From Deltaproteobacteria bacterium (GTDB lineage Bacteria; Bdellovibrionota_C; UBA2361; JAGFJO01), in the NCBI GenBank assembly GCA_024102635.1, contig JAGFJO010000154.1, positions 1 through 64,000 of the forward strand: a stretch of DNA of 64,000 nucleotides, given 5' to 3'. A program made the position numbers and the translations under genes. The notes under the pieces were generated by a model. The model searched no databases. It was not told the origin of the DNA and saw only the letters and a list, made by a program, of their open reading frames with translations. Positions 24,519-33,619 of the stretch are shown here, one piece after another (position 1 is the stretch's first letter; the number at the start of each line of letters is the position of its first letter).

Positions 24519-25647
24519 ATCCGCTCTGCAGCGCAAAATCTTCCCCCTTCAATGTAACCCCTAGAGGATGCACCAGCACTTCACGCGCAGGTGCGTCTTC
24601 GGTTACCCCGGCGATAATCGCCTTTAAGCCTAGCCGCGCGGCAGTGCTGCAGGCGGCTTCGGCTTGGCTCTCGGAATCAAAGAAAAGCACCATCCCCGTC
24701 CCGCAGTTAAAGGTAGAAAGCATCTCCTGATCGCTTACGTTTTCGCATTTCTGCACGAAGCGGAAGATCTCGTGCTGCGGCAGCATCTTCTCAATCACGT
24801 ACCTCATCGGTTTACGGGAGCGCATTATCTTCTGCCATCCATGTCCGGTTATGTTCTCGATCGAGTTTGGGGGCACGCCTTCGGATAGAAGAGCCTGCAC
24901 AAGTGGAGTGTAGAGTTTGGAAGGAGCATTGCACGCTCGCCAGTATTCAGTGCCGCTCTCGAGTGGCTCCCGATACCCCCTGGGAAGCTTAGCGGCAATT
25001 CGACGAAGCACGGTGTAACCATTTTCGTGCGGTCCCGAACTCTCGACTGCGACAATATAGTTTCCCGCTCTCAACCTGCTACCGTCGATCGGCTCCGCCC
25101 CGGGAGGAAGCAGTGCAAAAAGCGCTCCGGCTATGTCTAGCTTGCCCTCAATTATCTTGTTCTTTAGTTGAGGCGTTTCTCCTGAAAAGTACACGCATCC
25201 CACCGACCGGCAACCCTCGACAAAACCGTCGAGAAAACCCTTCATAAAAGCAGGATTGAATACAAGTTCGGGAGCACTCGAAGGAAGGTATAGACCTATT
25301 AGAATAGTCTGCAGGGCGCCGGATGCAGCATCGTTAGTCATAACCGATACAGTCTTGATTCCGATGTTGTACCAAAACTCAACTGACTCATCCTCAGTTA
25401 GATCGTCCGGACGAGCATCATCCGCGGTACCAAGCCCTTCCGGAACCAGCGAGATAAAGAGTTTATTTTGTCCATTCTTAAAGAATGAACTCAGATCAAG
25501 AGCAAACAAATTGGCACTCGCCCCCAGCCTGCCATCCGGAATAAATCCATATTTCTCGGCGAAACGGCTAGTACGCCGTGACGCTTCGATGAACGCATTC
25601 TTAGCGCGATCTAGCGTATCGTAATCAACATTTTGAAGGGTAGACAT
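24517..25647 (-). CDS. AIR synthase-related (PurM-like) protein, divergent
   Basis: A 376-residue member of the PurM-like ATP-dependent superfamily. It shares several blocks with phosphoribosylformylglycinamidine cyclo-ligase: DYDTLDRAKNAFI at the start, YFSGETPQLKN (PurM has SGGETAEMPG), and NYIVAVESSGPHENGYTVLRRI (PurM has GLxSSGLHSNGYSL). NITGHGWQKIMR corresponds to PurM's ITGGGL. Many residues in these blocks are changed, including the Gly-rich turn, and the protein is about 30 residues longer than usual PurM. It may be the organism's PurM or a paralogue with another substrate; no other purine gene is nearby to decide. No strong ribosome site precedes the ATG. Confidence 0.75.
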   Translation of the reverse strand: MSTLQNVDYDTLDRAKNAFIEASRRTSRFAEKYGFIPDGRLGASANLFALDLSSFFKNGQNKLFISLVPEGLGTADDARPDDLTEDESVEFWYNIGIKTVSVMTNDAASGALQTILIGLYLPSSAPELVFNPAFMKGFLDGFVEGCRSVGCVYFSGETPQLKNKIIEGKLDIAGALFALLPPGAEPIDGSRLRAGNYIVAVESSGPHENGYTVLRRIAAKLPRGYREPLESGTEYWRACNAPSKLYTPLVQALLSEGVPPNSIENITGHGWQKIMRSRKPMRYVIEKMLPQHEIFRFVQKCENVSDQEMLSTFNCGTGMVLFFDSESQAEAACSTAARLGLKAIIAGVTEDAPAREVLVHPLGVTLKGEDFALQSG

Positions 25648-25671
25648 CGCCGTGCCTAGAGTATCTCGCTA

Positions 25672-25890
25672 TTACCCGAATCGGGTAATCATTGCCACGA
25701 GCTGCACAAGGAGATCATCAATGTATGGTATCCGGACAAAAATGACGCCCCCTGCAAGCATGCATAATCGTACCACAAGGAAGATTACAAACAACTGCAC
25801 GCCTACGATGAGCGGATTCTCTTTTTTTTCAGGGAAGAGCTTAAATTCGCGTTTGGGGCGGCCGTAAGGATCGAAATCTGAATGATACAT
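25672..25890 (-). CDS. Small membrane protein (72 residues, hypothetical)
   Basis: The N-terminal 27 residues are polar and charged (DPYGRPKREFKLFPEKKENP). Then follow one or two hydrophobic stretches (LIVGVQLFVIFLVVRLCMLAGGVIFV and IDDLLVQLVAMITRF), so it should be anchored in the inner membrane with the N-terminus outside the hydrophobic part. No family was recognised. The ribosome site is weak (AGGG). It is 24 bases upstream of the PurM-like gene on the same strand, so they may be co-transcribed. A frame on the opposite strand overlaps but has lower protein character. Confidence 0.5.
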   Translation of the reverse strand: MYHSDFDPYGRPKREFKLFPEKKENPLIVGVQLFVIFLVVRLCMLAGGVIFVRIPYIDDLLVQLVAMITRFG

Positions 25891-26058
25891 TTGGTAACCC
25901 TGACACTAACCTTCACTAACTATAATAAATCACCGTGCCGGACTTCAGCAAGTAAATACTCCCTTTGAGCGAAAGTTGGGGGAAGGCGAGAGAAAAATAC
26001 CTATTATGTCCTTTCTACCCCCATTAAAGGCGACCTGAGCGGCTCTCACATGTCAGTG

Positions 26059-26178
26059 TCATCTACGTGTAAAAAGCAGAAGCACCAACGCCGCAGTTCC
26101 GAAGAATACCAACAGCTGCACAGCCTTTGGTCCCCAGCGCCTCAATCGCACTGAGACCGGGATAGGAATCTTGTCCAT
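26059..26178 (-). CDS. 39-residue single-span membrane microprotein
   Basis: The ATG at 26178 is preceded by AAGGAGG with a six-base gap, one of the best ribosome sites in the window. The product has a basic N-terminus (RLRRWGPKA) and a membrane span (VQLLVFFGTAALVLLLF) ending in TRR, then a TGA stop. Positive charges on both flanks of the span are unusual and leave the orientation unclear. It resembles a detached signal-anchor, as found at the front of many adaptor or HlyD-like proteins, but the frame simply ends. It is divergent from the moxR-bat operon. I know of no named family for it. Confidence 0.6.
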   Translation of the reverse strand: MDKIPIPVSVRLRRWGPKAVQLLVFFGTAALVLLLFTRR

Positions 26179-26387
26179 GTTTAACCTCCTTAAATACGGA
26201 ACAAAATCCTTGATTCTCACTCACCCTCTTCCCATAAGAACGAGTACGAAAACGCAAAATGATAGCAAGTCCGGGATGAGTCTACAAACAGATCCGATGT
26301 TCTATATAGATCAAAAGGGTTCTCCAGCAGCGCAGATCGTACTATTCATGCCCTTGTAGGATCTCGGTGTTTCTTTAAAATATCGAG

Positions 26388-26393
26388 TATAAT
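26388..26393 (+). promoter_or_regulatory. Consensus -10 box before the moxR-bat operon
   Basis: A perfect TATAAT lies 21 bases before the moxR ATG. No good -35 box is found at 16-18 bases upstream, so this may need an activator, or the true promoter is elsewhere in the divergent spacer (26179-26414). Confidence 0.4.
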
Positions 26394-26414
26394 GAACTTT
26401 TCGGAGAGCGTTAG

Positions 26415-27407
26415 ATGAGCGGCGAAAGCGACGGATTACGCGGCCAGGGACCCCAGGGCCCTCAAGGAGCCCTGTTCTCACAGCTTAAGAGTGAGATTGC
26501 AAAGTTAATTGTAGGTCAAGATTACTTAGTGGAACGTCTTATTGCTGCACTTTTGGCTGATGGCCACGTGTTATTGGAAGGAGTACCGGGCCTTGCAAAA
26601 ACTAAAACCCTTACCGCTCTTACCACATGCATCGACGCCCGGATGAACAGGATTCAGTTTACTCCGGATCTTCTCCCCTCCGACCTTATCGGCACCGAGG
26701 TCTATCGGCCGCAGAGCGGCGATTTTGTAATACGCAAGGGCCCTATCTTCACCAATTTGCTTTTGGCAGATGAAATAAACCGTGCTCCGGCCAAGGTGCA
26801 GTCCGCTTTGCTGCAAGCGATGCAGGAGCGCGAGGTTACAATCGGAGAGGAAACTTTTTCGCTCGCCTCCCCCTTTTTGGTACTCGCGACACAGAACCCG
26901 ATTGAACAGGAGGGCACTTATCCGCTTCCCGAAGCGCAGCTTGATAGATTCATCATGAAAGTGAAAGTCGGCTATCCATCCTTTCAAGAAGAGCTGCAGA
27001 TACTCGAGATAACATCAAAGGAAAAGATTGATCCCCCTCTTTTGAGGAAAGTAATGTCTCTTCAAGACCTCGCCACACTTCGGCGGCAGTCGGCGTCAGT
27101 TTATATCGATGCAAAGATAGACCATTATATCGTGTCTCTTGTGCACGCTACGCGCGAAGGCGATAAATACGGCCTCAGCGGCCTCATTGAATGGGGGGCT
27201 TCCCCTCGCGCCAGCATCGCTCTCAAAACATGTGCGCGCAGCCTGGCATTTATCAGAGGCCGCGACTATGTAACACCGGATCATGTGAAGGAGATCGCTC
27301 CGGACGTGCTTCGCCACCGAATCCTCACCACCTTTGAGGCGGAAGCTCGCGGCATCGGAAGTGATGAGATTGTCGCCACGATTTTAAATAGTGTTCCTGT
27401 TCCCTAA
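26415..27407 (+). CDS. MoxR family AAA+ ATPase
   Basis: A 330-residue AAA+ protein, first gene of the bat operon. MoxR ATPases act as chaperones that load or remodel partner VWA-domain proteins. Walker A is GVPGLAKT (near residue 57), Walker B is LLLADEINRAPAK, sensor 1 is ATQNPIEQEGTYPLPEAQLDRF, and the MoxR lid follows with WGASPRASIALK. GGAGAG lies eight bases before the ATG. An N-terminal tail with repeated GPQGPQG is unusual but short. Operon order MoxR, DUF58, small membrane protein, BatA, BatB, BatD is typical. Confidence 0.95.
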   Translation: MSGESDGLRGQGPQGPQGALFSQLKSEIAKLIVGQDYLVERLIAALLADGHVLLEGVPGLAKTKTLTALTTCIDARMNRIQFTPDLLPSDLIGTEVYRPQSGDFVIRKGPIFTNLLLADEINRAPAKVQSALLQAMQEREVTIGEETFSLASPFLVLATQNPIEQEGTYPLPEAQLDRFIMKVKVGYPSFQEELQILEITSKEKIDPPLLRKVMSLQDLATLRRQSASVYIDAKIDHYIVSLVHATREGDKYGLSGLIEWGASPRASIALKTCARSLAFIRGRDYVTPDHVKEIAPDVLRHRILTTFEAEARGIGSDEIVATILNSVPVP

Positions 27408-27415
27408 CACAGAGC

Positions 27416-28321
27416 ATGGAGACTTTAAGCGCAGCAAAGCGGCTGGAACTCGACCCTACATTAATATCAGAAGTAAGACGCCTACGTCTGCGCAGCCGGC
27501 GAAGAGTAAACGCCGATCTGCTGGGACAGTACCGTGCGGCCTTTCGCGGAAGCGGCCTGATATTTACCGATATACGTGAATACACCCCTGGCGATGATAC
27601 TAAACACATACACTGGAAGCTTACCGCACGCAGCGCAACCGGCAACGCATTCGTTAAGTCCTACGAGGAGGATCGCCAGCTCAACGTGCTTCTGGCAGTA
27701 GATGCAAGCAGCTCGACGGATTTCGGAGCGGGGCGAAGTAAACATGAACGAGCCCTGGAGTTCTGCGCATTGGTGGCGCTTCTGGCAAAGAACTCGAAGG
27801 ACTCGGTGGGGATGCTCAGATTCTCAGGAGAGGTTGAAGAGTTTTACCCGCCGAGCCGGAAGAACTCGCAGTTTGACAAGATCTTCAGCCGGCTACTCTC
27901 GCTAACTCCTCTTACCCCTTCTACTGATCTGCGCGCTGCACTGTCGTTTCTCAATGAACGGCAGCGGCGGCCATCGATCATATTCATCGTATCTGATTTC
28001 CTGACAGCCCCATTCGAGGATCAGCTGCGCTTGCTGGCGGCCAAACATGACGTTGTTTGCGCCTTGCTTGAGCACGATTTTGATCGCTCCCTTCCAAGCT
28101 GCGGCATAGTAGAGTTCATCGATGCTGAGAGCGGCACCCGGGTGTTAGTCGACACGTCACATAAGCCCTCCTTGCAGCGGCTCGCCCTCTTGTCCGAGCA
28201 ACGCAGAGAGCTCCTTACTAAAACATGCAGGCGGGCCGGGGCTGAACTTATGCTGCTATCGGACAATCCGGTAAGGCCGCTCGCCGAGTTGATGGAGCGC
28301 CGCAAAGCGAGAATGAAGTAG
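27416..28321 (+). CDS. DUF58 domain protein
   Basis: A 301-residue protein with the DUF58 signature REYTPGDDTKHIHWKLTAR near residue 58, followed by an integrin-like VWA fold: VLLAVDASSSTDF (altered MIDAS DxSxS), then a TDLRAAL block and FIVSDF. It begins eight bases after the moxR stop. DUF58 proteins accompany MoxR ATPases very often and are thought to be their VWA-type partners. Unlike many DUF58 proteins it has no N-terminal membrane segments, so it should be cytoplasmic or peripheral. Confidence 0.92.
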   Translation: METLSAAKRLELDPTLISEVRRLRLRSRRRVNADLLGQYRAAFRGSGLIFTDIREYTPGDDTKHIHWKLTARSATGNAFVKSYEEDRQLNVLLAVDASSSTDFGAGRSKHERALEFCALVALLAKNSKDSVGMLRFSGEVEEFYPPSRKNSQFDKIFSRLLSLTPLTPSTDLRAALSFLNERQRRPSIIFIVSDFLTAPFEDQLRLLAAKHDVVCALLEHDFDRSLPSCGIVEFIDAESGTRVLVDTSHKPSLQRLALLSEQRRELLTKTCRRAGAELMLLSDNPVRPLAELMERRKARMK

Positions 28322-28323
28322 TC

Positions 28324-28836
28324 ATGCAGGAAATGAATTCCATCGAACCTAAAGACATTCTGCCCATTCCTTACTTCCCGTATGAGCTGAATACCTTTCA
28401 GTGGCTGCTTATTATTGCCGCTTTGGCCGCAGCCTTATTTGCCGTCGAACGGCTGCTTCGATTACGGAAGAATTCTCTCTCTCTTGATCTATATCCGCAG
28501 CTCTTGGGTGAAATCTCAAATTGGTTAAAAAAAATCCCCGTAAGTGCAGACGCGGCCGCCATTAAGCAGGCGGCTTTTGGCCTGAGCCTGAGAACGCGCC
28601 GATATCTTTCGGCCTGTGAGAAGCTCGATTTTGTAACTGCAGGGGAAAATGAGCTGGAAAGTTTTATGCGCCGTGGCAGCCGGCCCGAAACCGCGGCAAT
28701 TGTGGAGAATCTGCTCTCGCTTGAGCGCATCAAGTACGCCCCGGCGCCTCAGGGGGCCGAATTCAGCGAAACTTTGCGCAAGCTGGAGCACGGCTTGAGG
28801 AGCTACCGGCGTTTTCATCTGGAGAAGGCCGCATGA
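28324..28836 (+). CDS. Small membrane protein of the bat operon
   Basis: A 170-residue protein with one membrane span (about residues 24-42, FQWLLIIAALAAALFAVE) after a short N-terminal segment containing DILPIPYFPY. The cytoplasmic tail is helical and basic (LRLRKN...LRTRRYLSACEKLDFV). This is the layout of the DUF4381-like proteins that sit between DUF58 and the first VWA gene in bat operons. The match is by position, length and topology. It starts two bases after the DUF58 stop, and the next gene overlaps it by four bases. Confidence 0.75.
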   Translation: MQEMNSIEPKDILPIPYFPYELNTFQWLLIIAALAAALFAVERLLRLRKNSLSLDLYPQLLGEISNWLKKIPVSADAAAIKQAAFGLSLRTRRYLSACEKLDFVTAGENELESFMRRGSRPETAAIVENLLSLERIKYAPAPQGAEFSETLRKLEHGLRSYRRFHLEKAA

Positions 28837-29816
28837 CATTTGCCGCACCGCAGCTACTTTTATTCCCGATATTGCTTATAGCCCTATACCTTTGGCGGCG
28901 GCGCGCGGCCCCGGCCGTCCGGCATCCGGACGCCGGCTTCCTTCAACAAATCCCACAGTCACTTCGGCTACGCATGAGGTGGCCGCTGCTGACATTGCTG
29001 TCAGTGGCCGCAATCTGCGCTCTGACTATAGCGGCAGCCCGCCCATACCGGAGTTCATCATTTTCAACGCCGGAAAAGAGGCGCAACATAATGCTCGCTA
29101 TCGACATTTCAGGCAGCATGCGCTCTCGCGACTTCAAGACCTTGCTGGGACGGACTTCGAGACTCCAGGCGGTAAAGGAAGTTTTGAGCAGGTTTATCGC
29201 CGATCGCACTAAGGATCGGCTTGGCCTGGTGGTGTTCGGTACCAACGCCTTTTTGCAGTCGCCTCTCACTAGCGATCACTCGTTTCTAATTGATATGATT
29301 AGCAGGCTGGAAGTCGGGATGGCAGGCGAAGACACCGCCATTGGAGATGGAATTGGACTGAGCATCAAACGGATTGAGGATGTCCCCGGAGAAACGAAGG
29401 CAATAATTCTGCTGACAGACGGAGTAAACCGAACAGGGCAAGTGAGCCCGATTAAGGCAGCCAGTGTCGCGCGCGATCTGGGGATAAAGATTCACACCGT
29501 CGGCATCGGTAGCGAGGATTCGGCGGCCGGCTCCTCACAGGGGTACTTCCCCTTTTTTCAGACACAAGGGATGGAGTTTGATGAAGAGACGTTGAAAAAG
29601 ATAGCAGAGATTACCGGGGGCATTTATTTCAACGCCTCCAGTCTGGAACGGCTGCAGGAGGTTTATCAGGAGATAGATAAGCTCGAGACTACCGAGCAGG
29701 ATGATCCGGGTACCGAGGTGCGCGACGAGCTATTTGCAGCTGCTCTCTTCTACGCCTTACCCTTCTATCTTTTGCTTCTTCTGCTGTCGCGCACCATATT
29801 ATTGAAAGTGCCTTGA
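28833..29816 (+). CDS. batA: BatA-type VWA membrane protein
   Basis: A 327-residue protein with N-terminal membrane segments (about 5-20 and 52-70), a periplasmic or cytoplasmic VWA domain and a C-terminal span (about 302-322). The MIDAS motif is in MLAIDISGSMRSRD, followed by DRLGLVVFGTNAFLQSPLT and TEDTAIGDGIGLS-type metal residues, then IILLTDGVNR. Its ATG overlaps the preceding stop (ATGA). In Bacteroides the Bat proteins raise tolerance to oxygen, but the mechanism is not settled. Confidence 0.93.
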   Translation: MTFAAPQLLLFPILLIALYLWRRRAAPAVRHPDAGFLQQIPQSLRLRMRWPLLTLLSVAAICALTIAAARPYRSSSFSTPEKRRNIMLAIDISGSMRSRDFKTLLGRTSRLQAVKEVLSRFIADRTKDRLGLVVFGTNAFLQSPLTSDHSFLIDMISRLEVGMAGEDTAIGDGIGLSIKRIEDVPGETKAIILLTDGVNRTGQVSPIKAASVARDLGIKIHTVGIGSEDSAAGSSQGYFPFFQTQGMEFDEETLKKIAEITGGIYFNASSLERLQEVYQEIDKLETTEQDDPGTEVRDELFAAALFYALPFYLLLLLLSRTILLKVP

Positions 29817-29817
29817 A

Positions 29818-31788
29818 ATGCCGGAGATAGATTTTTTAAATGCTGAACTGCTTTGGGGACTGGCCCTTCTCGCCCCGTTCGCTGTGGCTCTTTATTTTTG
29901 GGAACAGATGCGCATTGGTAGAATTAAGCGCATAACACAAGAAAGTAGGTCCTCACGCTTCTCCACGCCGCGAGTTGTGCTTCCTACCATTCTTGCGGCC
30001 TTGATGATAATCGCCGCCGCCAGGCCCTATTCCGGCTTCACCGAAACAGAGGTGGAACGCCCCGGAAGAGATATTATGGTGGTGTTAGATGGAAGCCGCA
30101 GCATGATGGCAAACGATCTGTCACCTTCACGTCTTGAATTTTCCAAAAGAAAGCTCCTTGATCTGCTCCAATTGCTGAGGAAGCGCGGCTCGGGCGACCG
30201 AGTAGGACTAATTCTGTTTGCAGGGGAATCGTACCTTTTCACTCCCCTAACAGCTGACTATGCGGTACTGAGGCATTTTATTAACGCCGTAACTACCGAG
30301 CTTATTAGCGCTCACGGCTCTTCTATGTTCACCGCCGTCGAGACCGCCATTTCAAGTCTGCATGCCGCAAAGACAAAGCATCCGACCATTCTACTTATCA
30401 GCGACGGTGAAGATAATTTTCTCGAGCGCGGCCAACTGATCTCTTTACTGAAAAGCAGCTCACTTCCTCTCAATATACTCGGCATAGGTACCGCCCACGG
30501 TGCCAATATTACCTTGAGGGACGGTAGCTATCTAAGAGACAGCCGGGGAGAGATCGTTCTTTCGAAGCTGAACGAGGAGCTTTTAAGGTATCTGGCCGAG
30601 GAAAGCGGAGGTGCTTATAGGCAGGCGACTCACTCCGATGAGGACATTGTGCAACTACTTGATGAGTTCGGTTCCCTCTCTGTCGTGGACACTGCTTCTG
30701 AGCTGCAACGTGTGCGAATCTACTATGAACTTGGGCCGTACATCGTATGGATTGTGTGCGCCGTATTTCTTGCTACATTCGCTATCGGGCGGCGCGAATG
30801 GATCCTTGCCGTCTTACTACTATTTGCGCCCGGCATGCCGGGCACGGCGGCAGCAAAATCCGAGGAAAACGCAGAGATTACATCGGGCGGGTTCTGGACG
30901 AGCCGCAGCGGACTAAATGAAGGGTATCACGCATACCAGCAAGGGGATTACGAAAACGCTCGTATTATCTTCGAGGAGCATGTTGCGCGGCACCCCAACG
31001 ATCTAAAAGCTCTTCAGGCCCTTGGAAGCGCCTACTACAAACTGGGAAGATACCCCGACGCTCAAAGAGTTTTTTCCCAACTTGATGCCCGCGCCGCCAC
31101 CGGCAGAGACAAGTTCGCCGCGCTTTACAACCTCGGCAACGCTAATCTGCTTGCGGAGGATTATAAGCGCGCCATTAAAAGCTACACTGAGTCGCTGAAG
31201 ATAAAGCCGGGGGATGAAAATGCTGAGTACAATCTTGAGCTGGCAAAAAGACTGTTACGGGAGGAAGAAAAGAGGAAACAAGAGGAGGAGCGGCAGCAAA
31301 AGCAACGAGAACAACAAGAGCAACAACAGAACGGAGACGAAAGCAACGAGCAGAAAAATAATCAGCAAGGGGAGTCTCCTCAGAACTCGGAGAATCAAGA
31401 GTCGAGCAGCCCTCAAGAGAGCAGCTCCGATCCCCAAAGCAGCCCCCAGGACGGAGAACCGAGCCAGCGGGAACAGAGCGAGGGAGATGCTCAGAGCCAG
31501 CCCAATCAAGATTCCGCAGAGCAGCCAAGCGATCCCAACGAAACTGAGGCACCGGATGAAAAGTCCGCAGACGAGGGCGAGCGACCTGAATTCACCACTG
31601 AAGACGGAGACAGCCGCGCTGAAGATCAAGCGGCTCAATCCGAAAAATCGGATCGCTCCTCTCCTATGAGCGAGGAGGCCTTGGCACGCGCAGAAGCCGA
31701 AAGCTGGCTCGATTCGCTGCCCGACTCACCGATCCTATACCGGAGGAAGCTCCCGGCCCGAACTAAGAGGAGCGAACAGACATGGTAG
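29818..31788 (+). CDS. BatB-BatC fusion: VWA protein with TPR and Gln/Glu-rich tail
   Basis: A 656-residue protein that joins two parts usually found as separate genes. The N-terminal half (1-330) is BatB: membrane spans, MIDAS DGSRSMMAND near residue 91, GDRVGLILFAGESYLFTPLT, and LLISDGEDN, with a span near 305-325. Then come TPR repeats (about 360-480): AYQQGDYENARIIFEEH, AYYKLGRYPDAQRVFSQL and YKRAIKSYTESLKIKPGD. A long Gln/Glu/Ser-rich, low-complexity stretch (480-620) and a conserved-looking SWLDSLPDSPILYRRKL tail follow. Internal inserts of this kind are often variable between strains. It starts two bases after batA. Confidence 0.9.
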   Translation: MPEIDFLNAELLWGLALLAPFAVALYFWEQMRIGRIKRITQESRSSRFSTPRVVLPTILAALMIIAAARPYSGFTETEVERPGRDIMVVLDGSRSMMANDLSPSRLEFSKRKLLDLLQLLRKRGSGDRVGLILFAGESYLFTPLTADYAVLRHFINAVTTELISAHGSSMFTAVETAISSLHAAKTKHPTILLISDGEDNFLERGQLISLLKSSSLPLNILGIGTAHGANITLRDGSYLRDSRGEIVLSKLNEELLRYLAEESGGAYRQATHSDEDIVQLLDEFGSLSVVDTASELQRVRIYYELGPYIVWIVCAVFLATFAIGRREWILAVLLLFAPGMPGTAAAKSEENAEITSGGFWTSRSGLNEGYHAYQQGDYENARIIFEEHVARHPNDLKALQALGSAYYKLGRYPDAQRVFSQLDARAATGRDKFAALYNLGNANLLAEDYKRAIKSYTESLKIKPGDENAEYNLELAKRLLREEEKRKQEEERQQKQREQQEQQQNGDESNEQKNNQQGESPQNSENQESSSPQESSSDPQSSPQDGEPSQREQSEGDAQSQPNQDSAEQPSDPNETEAPDEKSADEGERPEFTTEDGDSRAEDQAAQSEKSDRSSPMSEEALARAEAESWLDSLPDSPILYRRKLPARTKRSEQTW

Positions 31789-33509
31789 CGTTGCGGTTTC
31801 TTACAGCGCTCTTCGTTGGAATGCTCACATACTCCGCAGCTGTCGCCCAACCGGGCGGCAGCGAAAGGAGGTTTTACACCGACATCACTCCAAAGGCCGG
31901 AAGCGTGGAGGAGACCTTTATCTTCTCTATCGTAATTGAAAACATGGAGCCGAGCGGTCCCCCTTTTCTTATAGGTGGCGACGATTTCAAGGCCCAGCTC
32001 ATGGGGCAACGTGTCTCTCCTACCCTGACCAACCGTGGCCTGACATATCAAATTGCTTACAACTACAGGCTTACTACCTCTAAAACCGGGGTGCTCGAGA
32101 CTCCCGGGGTTGAGATAGAGATTGACGGAAGTAAACATACCGCCGCCCCTCTAAAAGTCCGTGTTACAAAGGCCTCTCCATCTACGGCACTTCCCAAAGA
32201 TCAACAGGTTTTTCTGCGGCAAACTTTAGATAAGCAGCAGGTCTATGTGGGCGAACAGCTGCAGCATTCTCTTAGTCTTTACGCCGCGCTCCCTGTCTAT
32301 GAACCGTCATTTTCTGACGCAACTTTTGACGGCTTTTGGAAGGAGTCAATCGGAGAGCCGTTTCGTACGAGAGCCTACATAGGAATGTCTTCGTACGACG
32401 TTATACGAGTCAATAAGGCTCTTTATCCTTTGAGGAGCGGGACCATCACTATATCTCCTAGGACCCTGACCGCTAAGGTTCAGGTGCGGCGCAGGTCGAG
32501 GGGCATGCCTTTTGGAGCCATTGACCCCATGGACCCCGACTTCGATGCGATATTCGGCACGTTTAGCCTCAAGCCGACGGAATACACGTCCAATCCGATC
32601 TCTGTCGAGGTGCTGGATCTGCCGCCGCGGTCGCCATCCTTCAATGACTGGGGGAAGAGTACAATCGTTGGAGCCACATCCGTTGAAGTCGATTATGATC
32701 GAAGTGAACTGCGCACAGGTGATAGCAGAACTGTTACCCTCAAGGTAATCAGTCGGGGCAATCTGAGCCCACTGAGCCAAGCGCCGTTGTCCTCTTCAGA
32801 CAATTATCGCATCTATCACGAAGAGCCGGTTACCACCAAACGGAACACGGGCTCCACCTTGGAGATGCACAAACTATTCCGCTTCTCTCTCGTGGCACTA
32901 AAACCAGGAAAACTTGAACTCCCTGCATTTTCATTGGACTACTTCAATCCGGAGCTAGCGCGCTACGAATCTGCAGTCTTTGAACCGATTGCACTTGATG
33001 TTGTCGGAGAGGACTTAAGAAGCAGCAAGTCCATGCCGGCGGACGCTGCTAGCAAAATTGACGGCGCTACTTCTGACATCGATACACCTCTTTTGCGCTA
33101 TGAAGATAATCAGATTGCTTACTCATTGATCGAGAACACCAGCCGCTCGCTCATAGCGGCCGTGCTTCTTATCATGGCGGGAGTGACATATATCGGATTG
33201 GCCATTTACCGGCGTCGCGCGGCGCAACTGCCGGAAAATCGCGCCTGGGAAGCCTTTGAAAGGAGCAGCAGTTTGCCTGTGCTCGCTGAAAATTCCTCTC
33301 GGCTGCTATCGCTCAAATTGCAACAAAACCATGAAGCGTCTCTGCGTCTAGCCGTAGACAAGCGGATCTCTGACCCCCTAAACCGCCAGACCATTCATGC
33401 GCTCATAGATGATCTGGAACAGATCGCCTTAACCCCTTCCAGCACGGTGGCAGGCTTCGATATACAAACCCTCAAGGCCCGCGTCAGAGAGGTTGTCAGT
33501 CGCCTTTAG
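31782..33509 (+). CDS. batD: BatD-like protein, oxygen tolerance family
   Basis: A 575-residue protein with a signal peptide (LRFLTALFVGMLTYSAAVA), a long beta-rich exported region with repeated Ig-like sheets (FIFSIVIENM, RTVTLKVISRGNLSPL) and a single C-terminal span (about 450-470, SLIAAVLLIMAGVTYIGLAIY) before a helical cytoplasmic tail. Length and order match BatD of Bacteroidetes and proteobacterial bat operons. It overlaps the fused BatB/C gene by seven bases and closes the operon. No clear terminator follows; a 10-bp palindrome at 33544-33553 is the only candidate. Confidence 0.9.
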   Translation: MVALRFLTALFVGMLTYSAAVAQPGGSERRFYTDITPKAGSVEETFIFSIVIENMEPSGPPFLIGGDDFKAQLMGQRVSPTLTNRGLTYQIAYNYRLTTSKTGVLETPGVEIEIDGSKHTAAPLKVRVTKASPSTALPKDQQVFLRQTLDKQQVYVGEQLQHSLSLYAALPVYEPSFSDATFDGFWKESIGEPFRTRAYIGMSSYDVIRVNKALYPLRSGTITISPRTLTAKVQVRRRSRGMPFGAIDPMDPDFDAIFGTFSLKPTEYTSNPISVEVLDLPPRSPSFNDWGKSTIVGATSVEVDYDRSELRTGDSRTVTLKVISRGNLSPLSQAPLSSSDNYRIYHEEPVTTKRNTGSTLEMHKLFRFSLVALKPGKLELPAFSLDYFNPELARYESAVFEPIALDVVGEDLRSSKSMPADAASKIDGATSDIDTPLLRYEDNQIAYSLIENTSRSLIAAVLLIMAGVTYIGLAIYRRRAAQLPENRAWEAFERSSSLPVLAENSSRLLSLKLQQNHEASLRLAVDKRISDPLNRQTIHALIDDLEQIALTPSSTVAGFDIQTLKARVREVVSRL

Positions 33510-33619
33510 TTCCATTGCGACCTATTTTCACCGCAGGACAGCCGCGGGCCCGCTTTAAGTAAGAACATGTTTCTGATAACATACTTTCCTGTTAATTTAT
33601 TCGCTTTGGTGTGACGGCA

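Noticed and set aside
25652..25867. 71-residue plus-strand frame opposite the small membrane protein
   Set aside because: Composition is Arg/Thr/Ser-rich and shadow-like; the minus-strand frame has a clear membrane span.
26063..26257. 64-residue minus-strand frame overlapping the 39-codon gene
   Set aside because: It is out of frame with the strong ribosome site at 26185-26191 and has no protein-like pattern.
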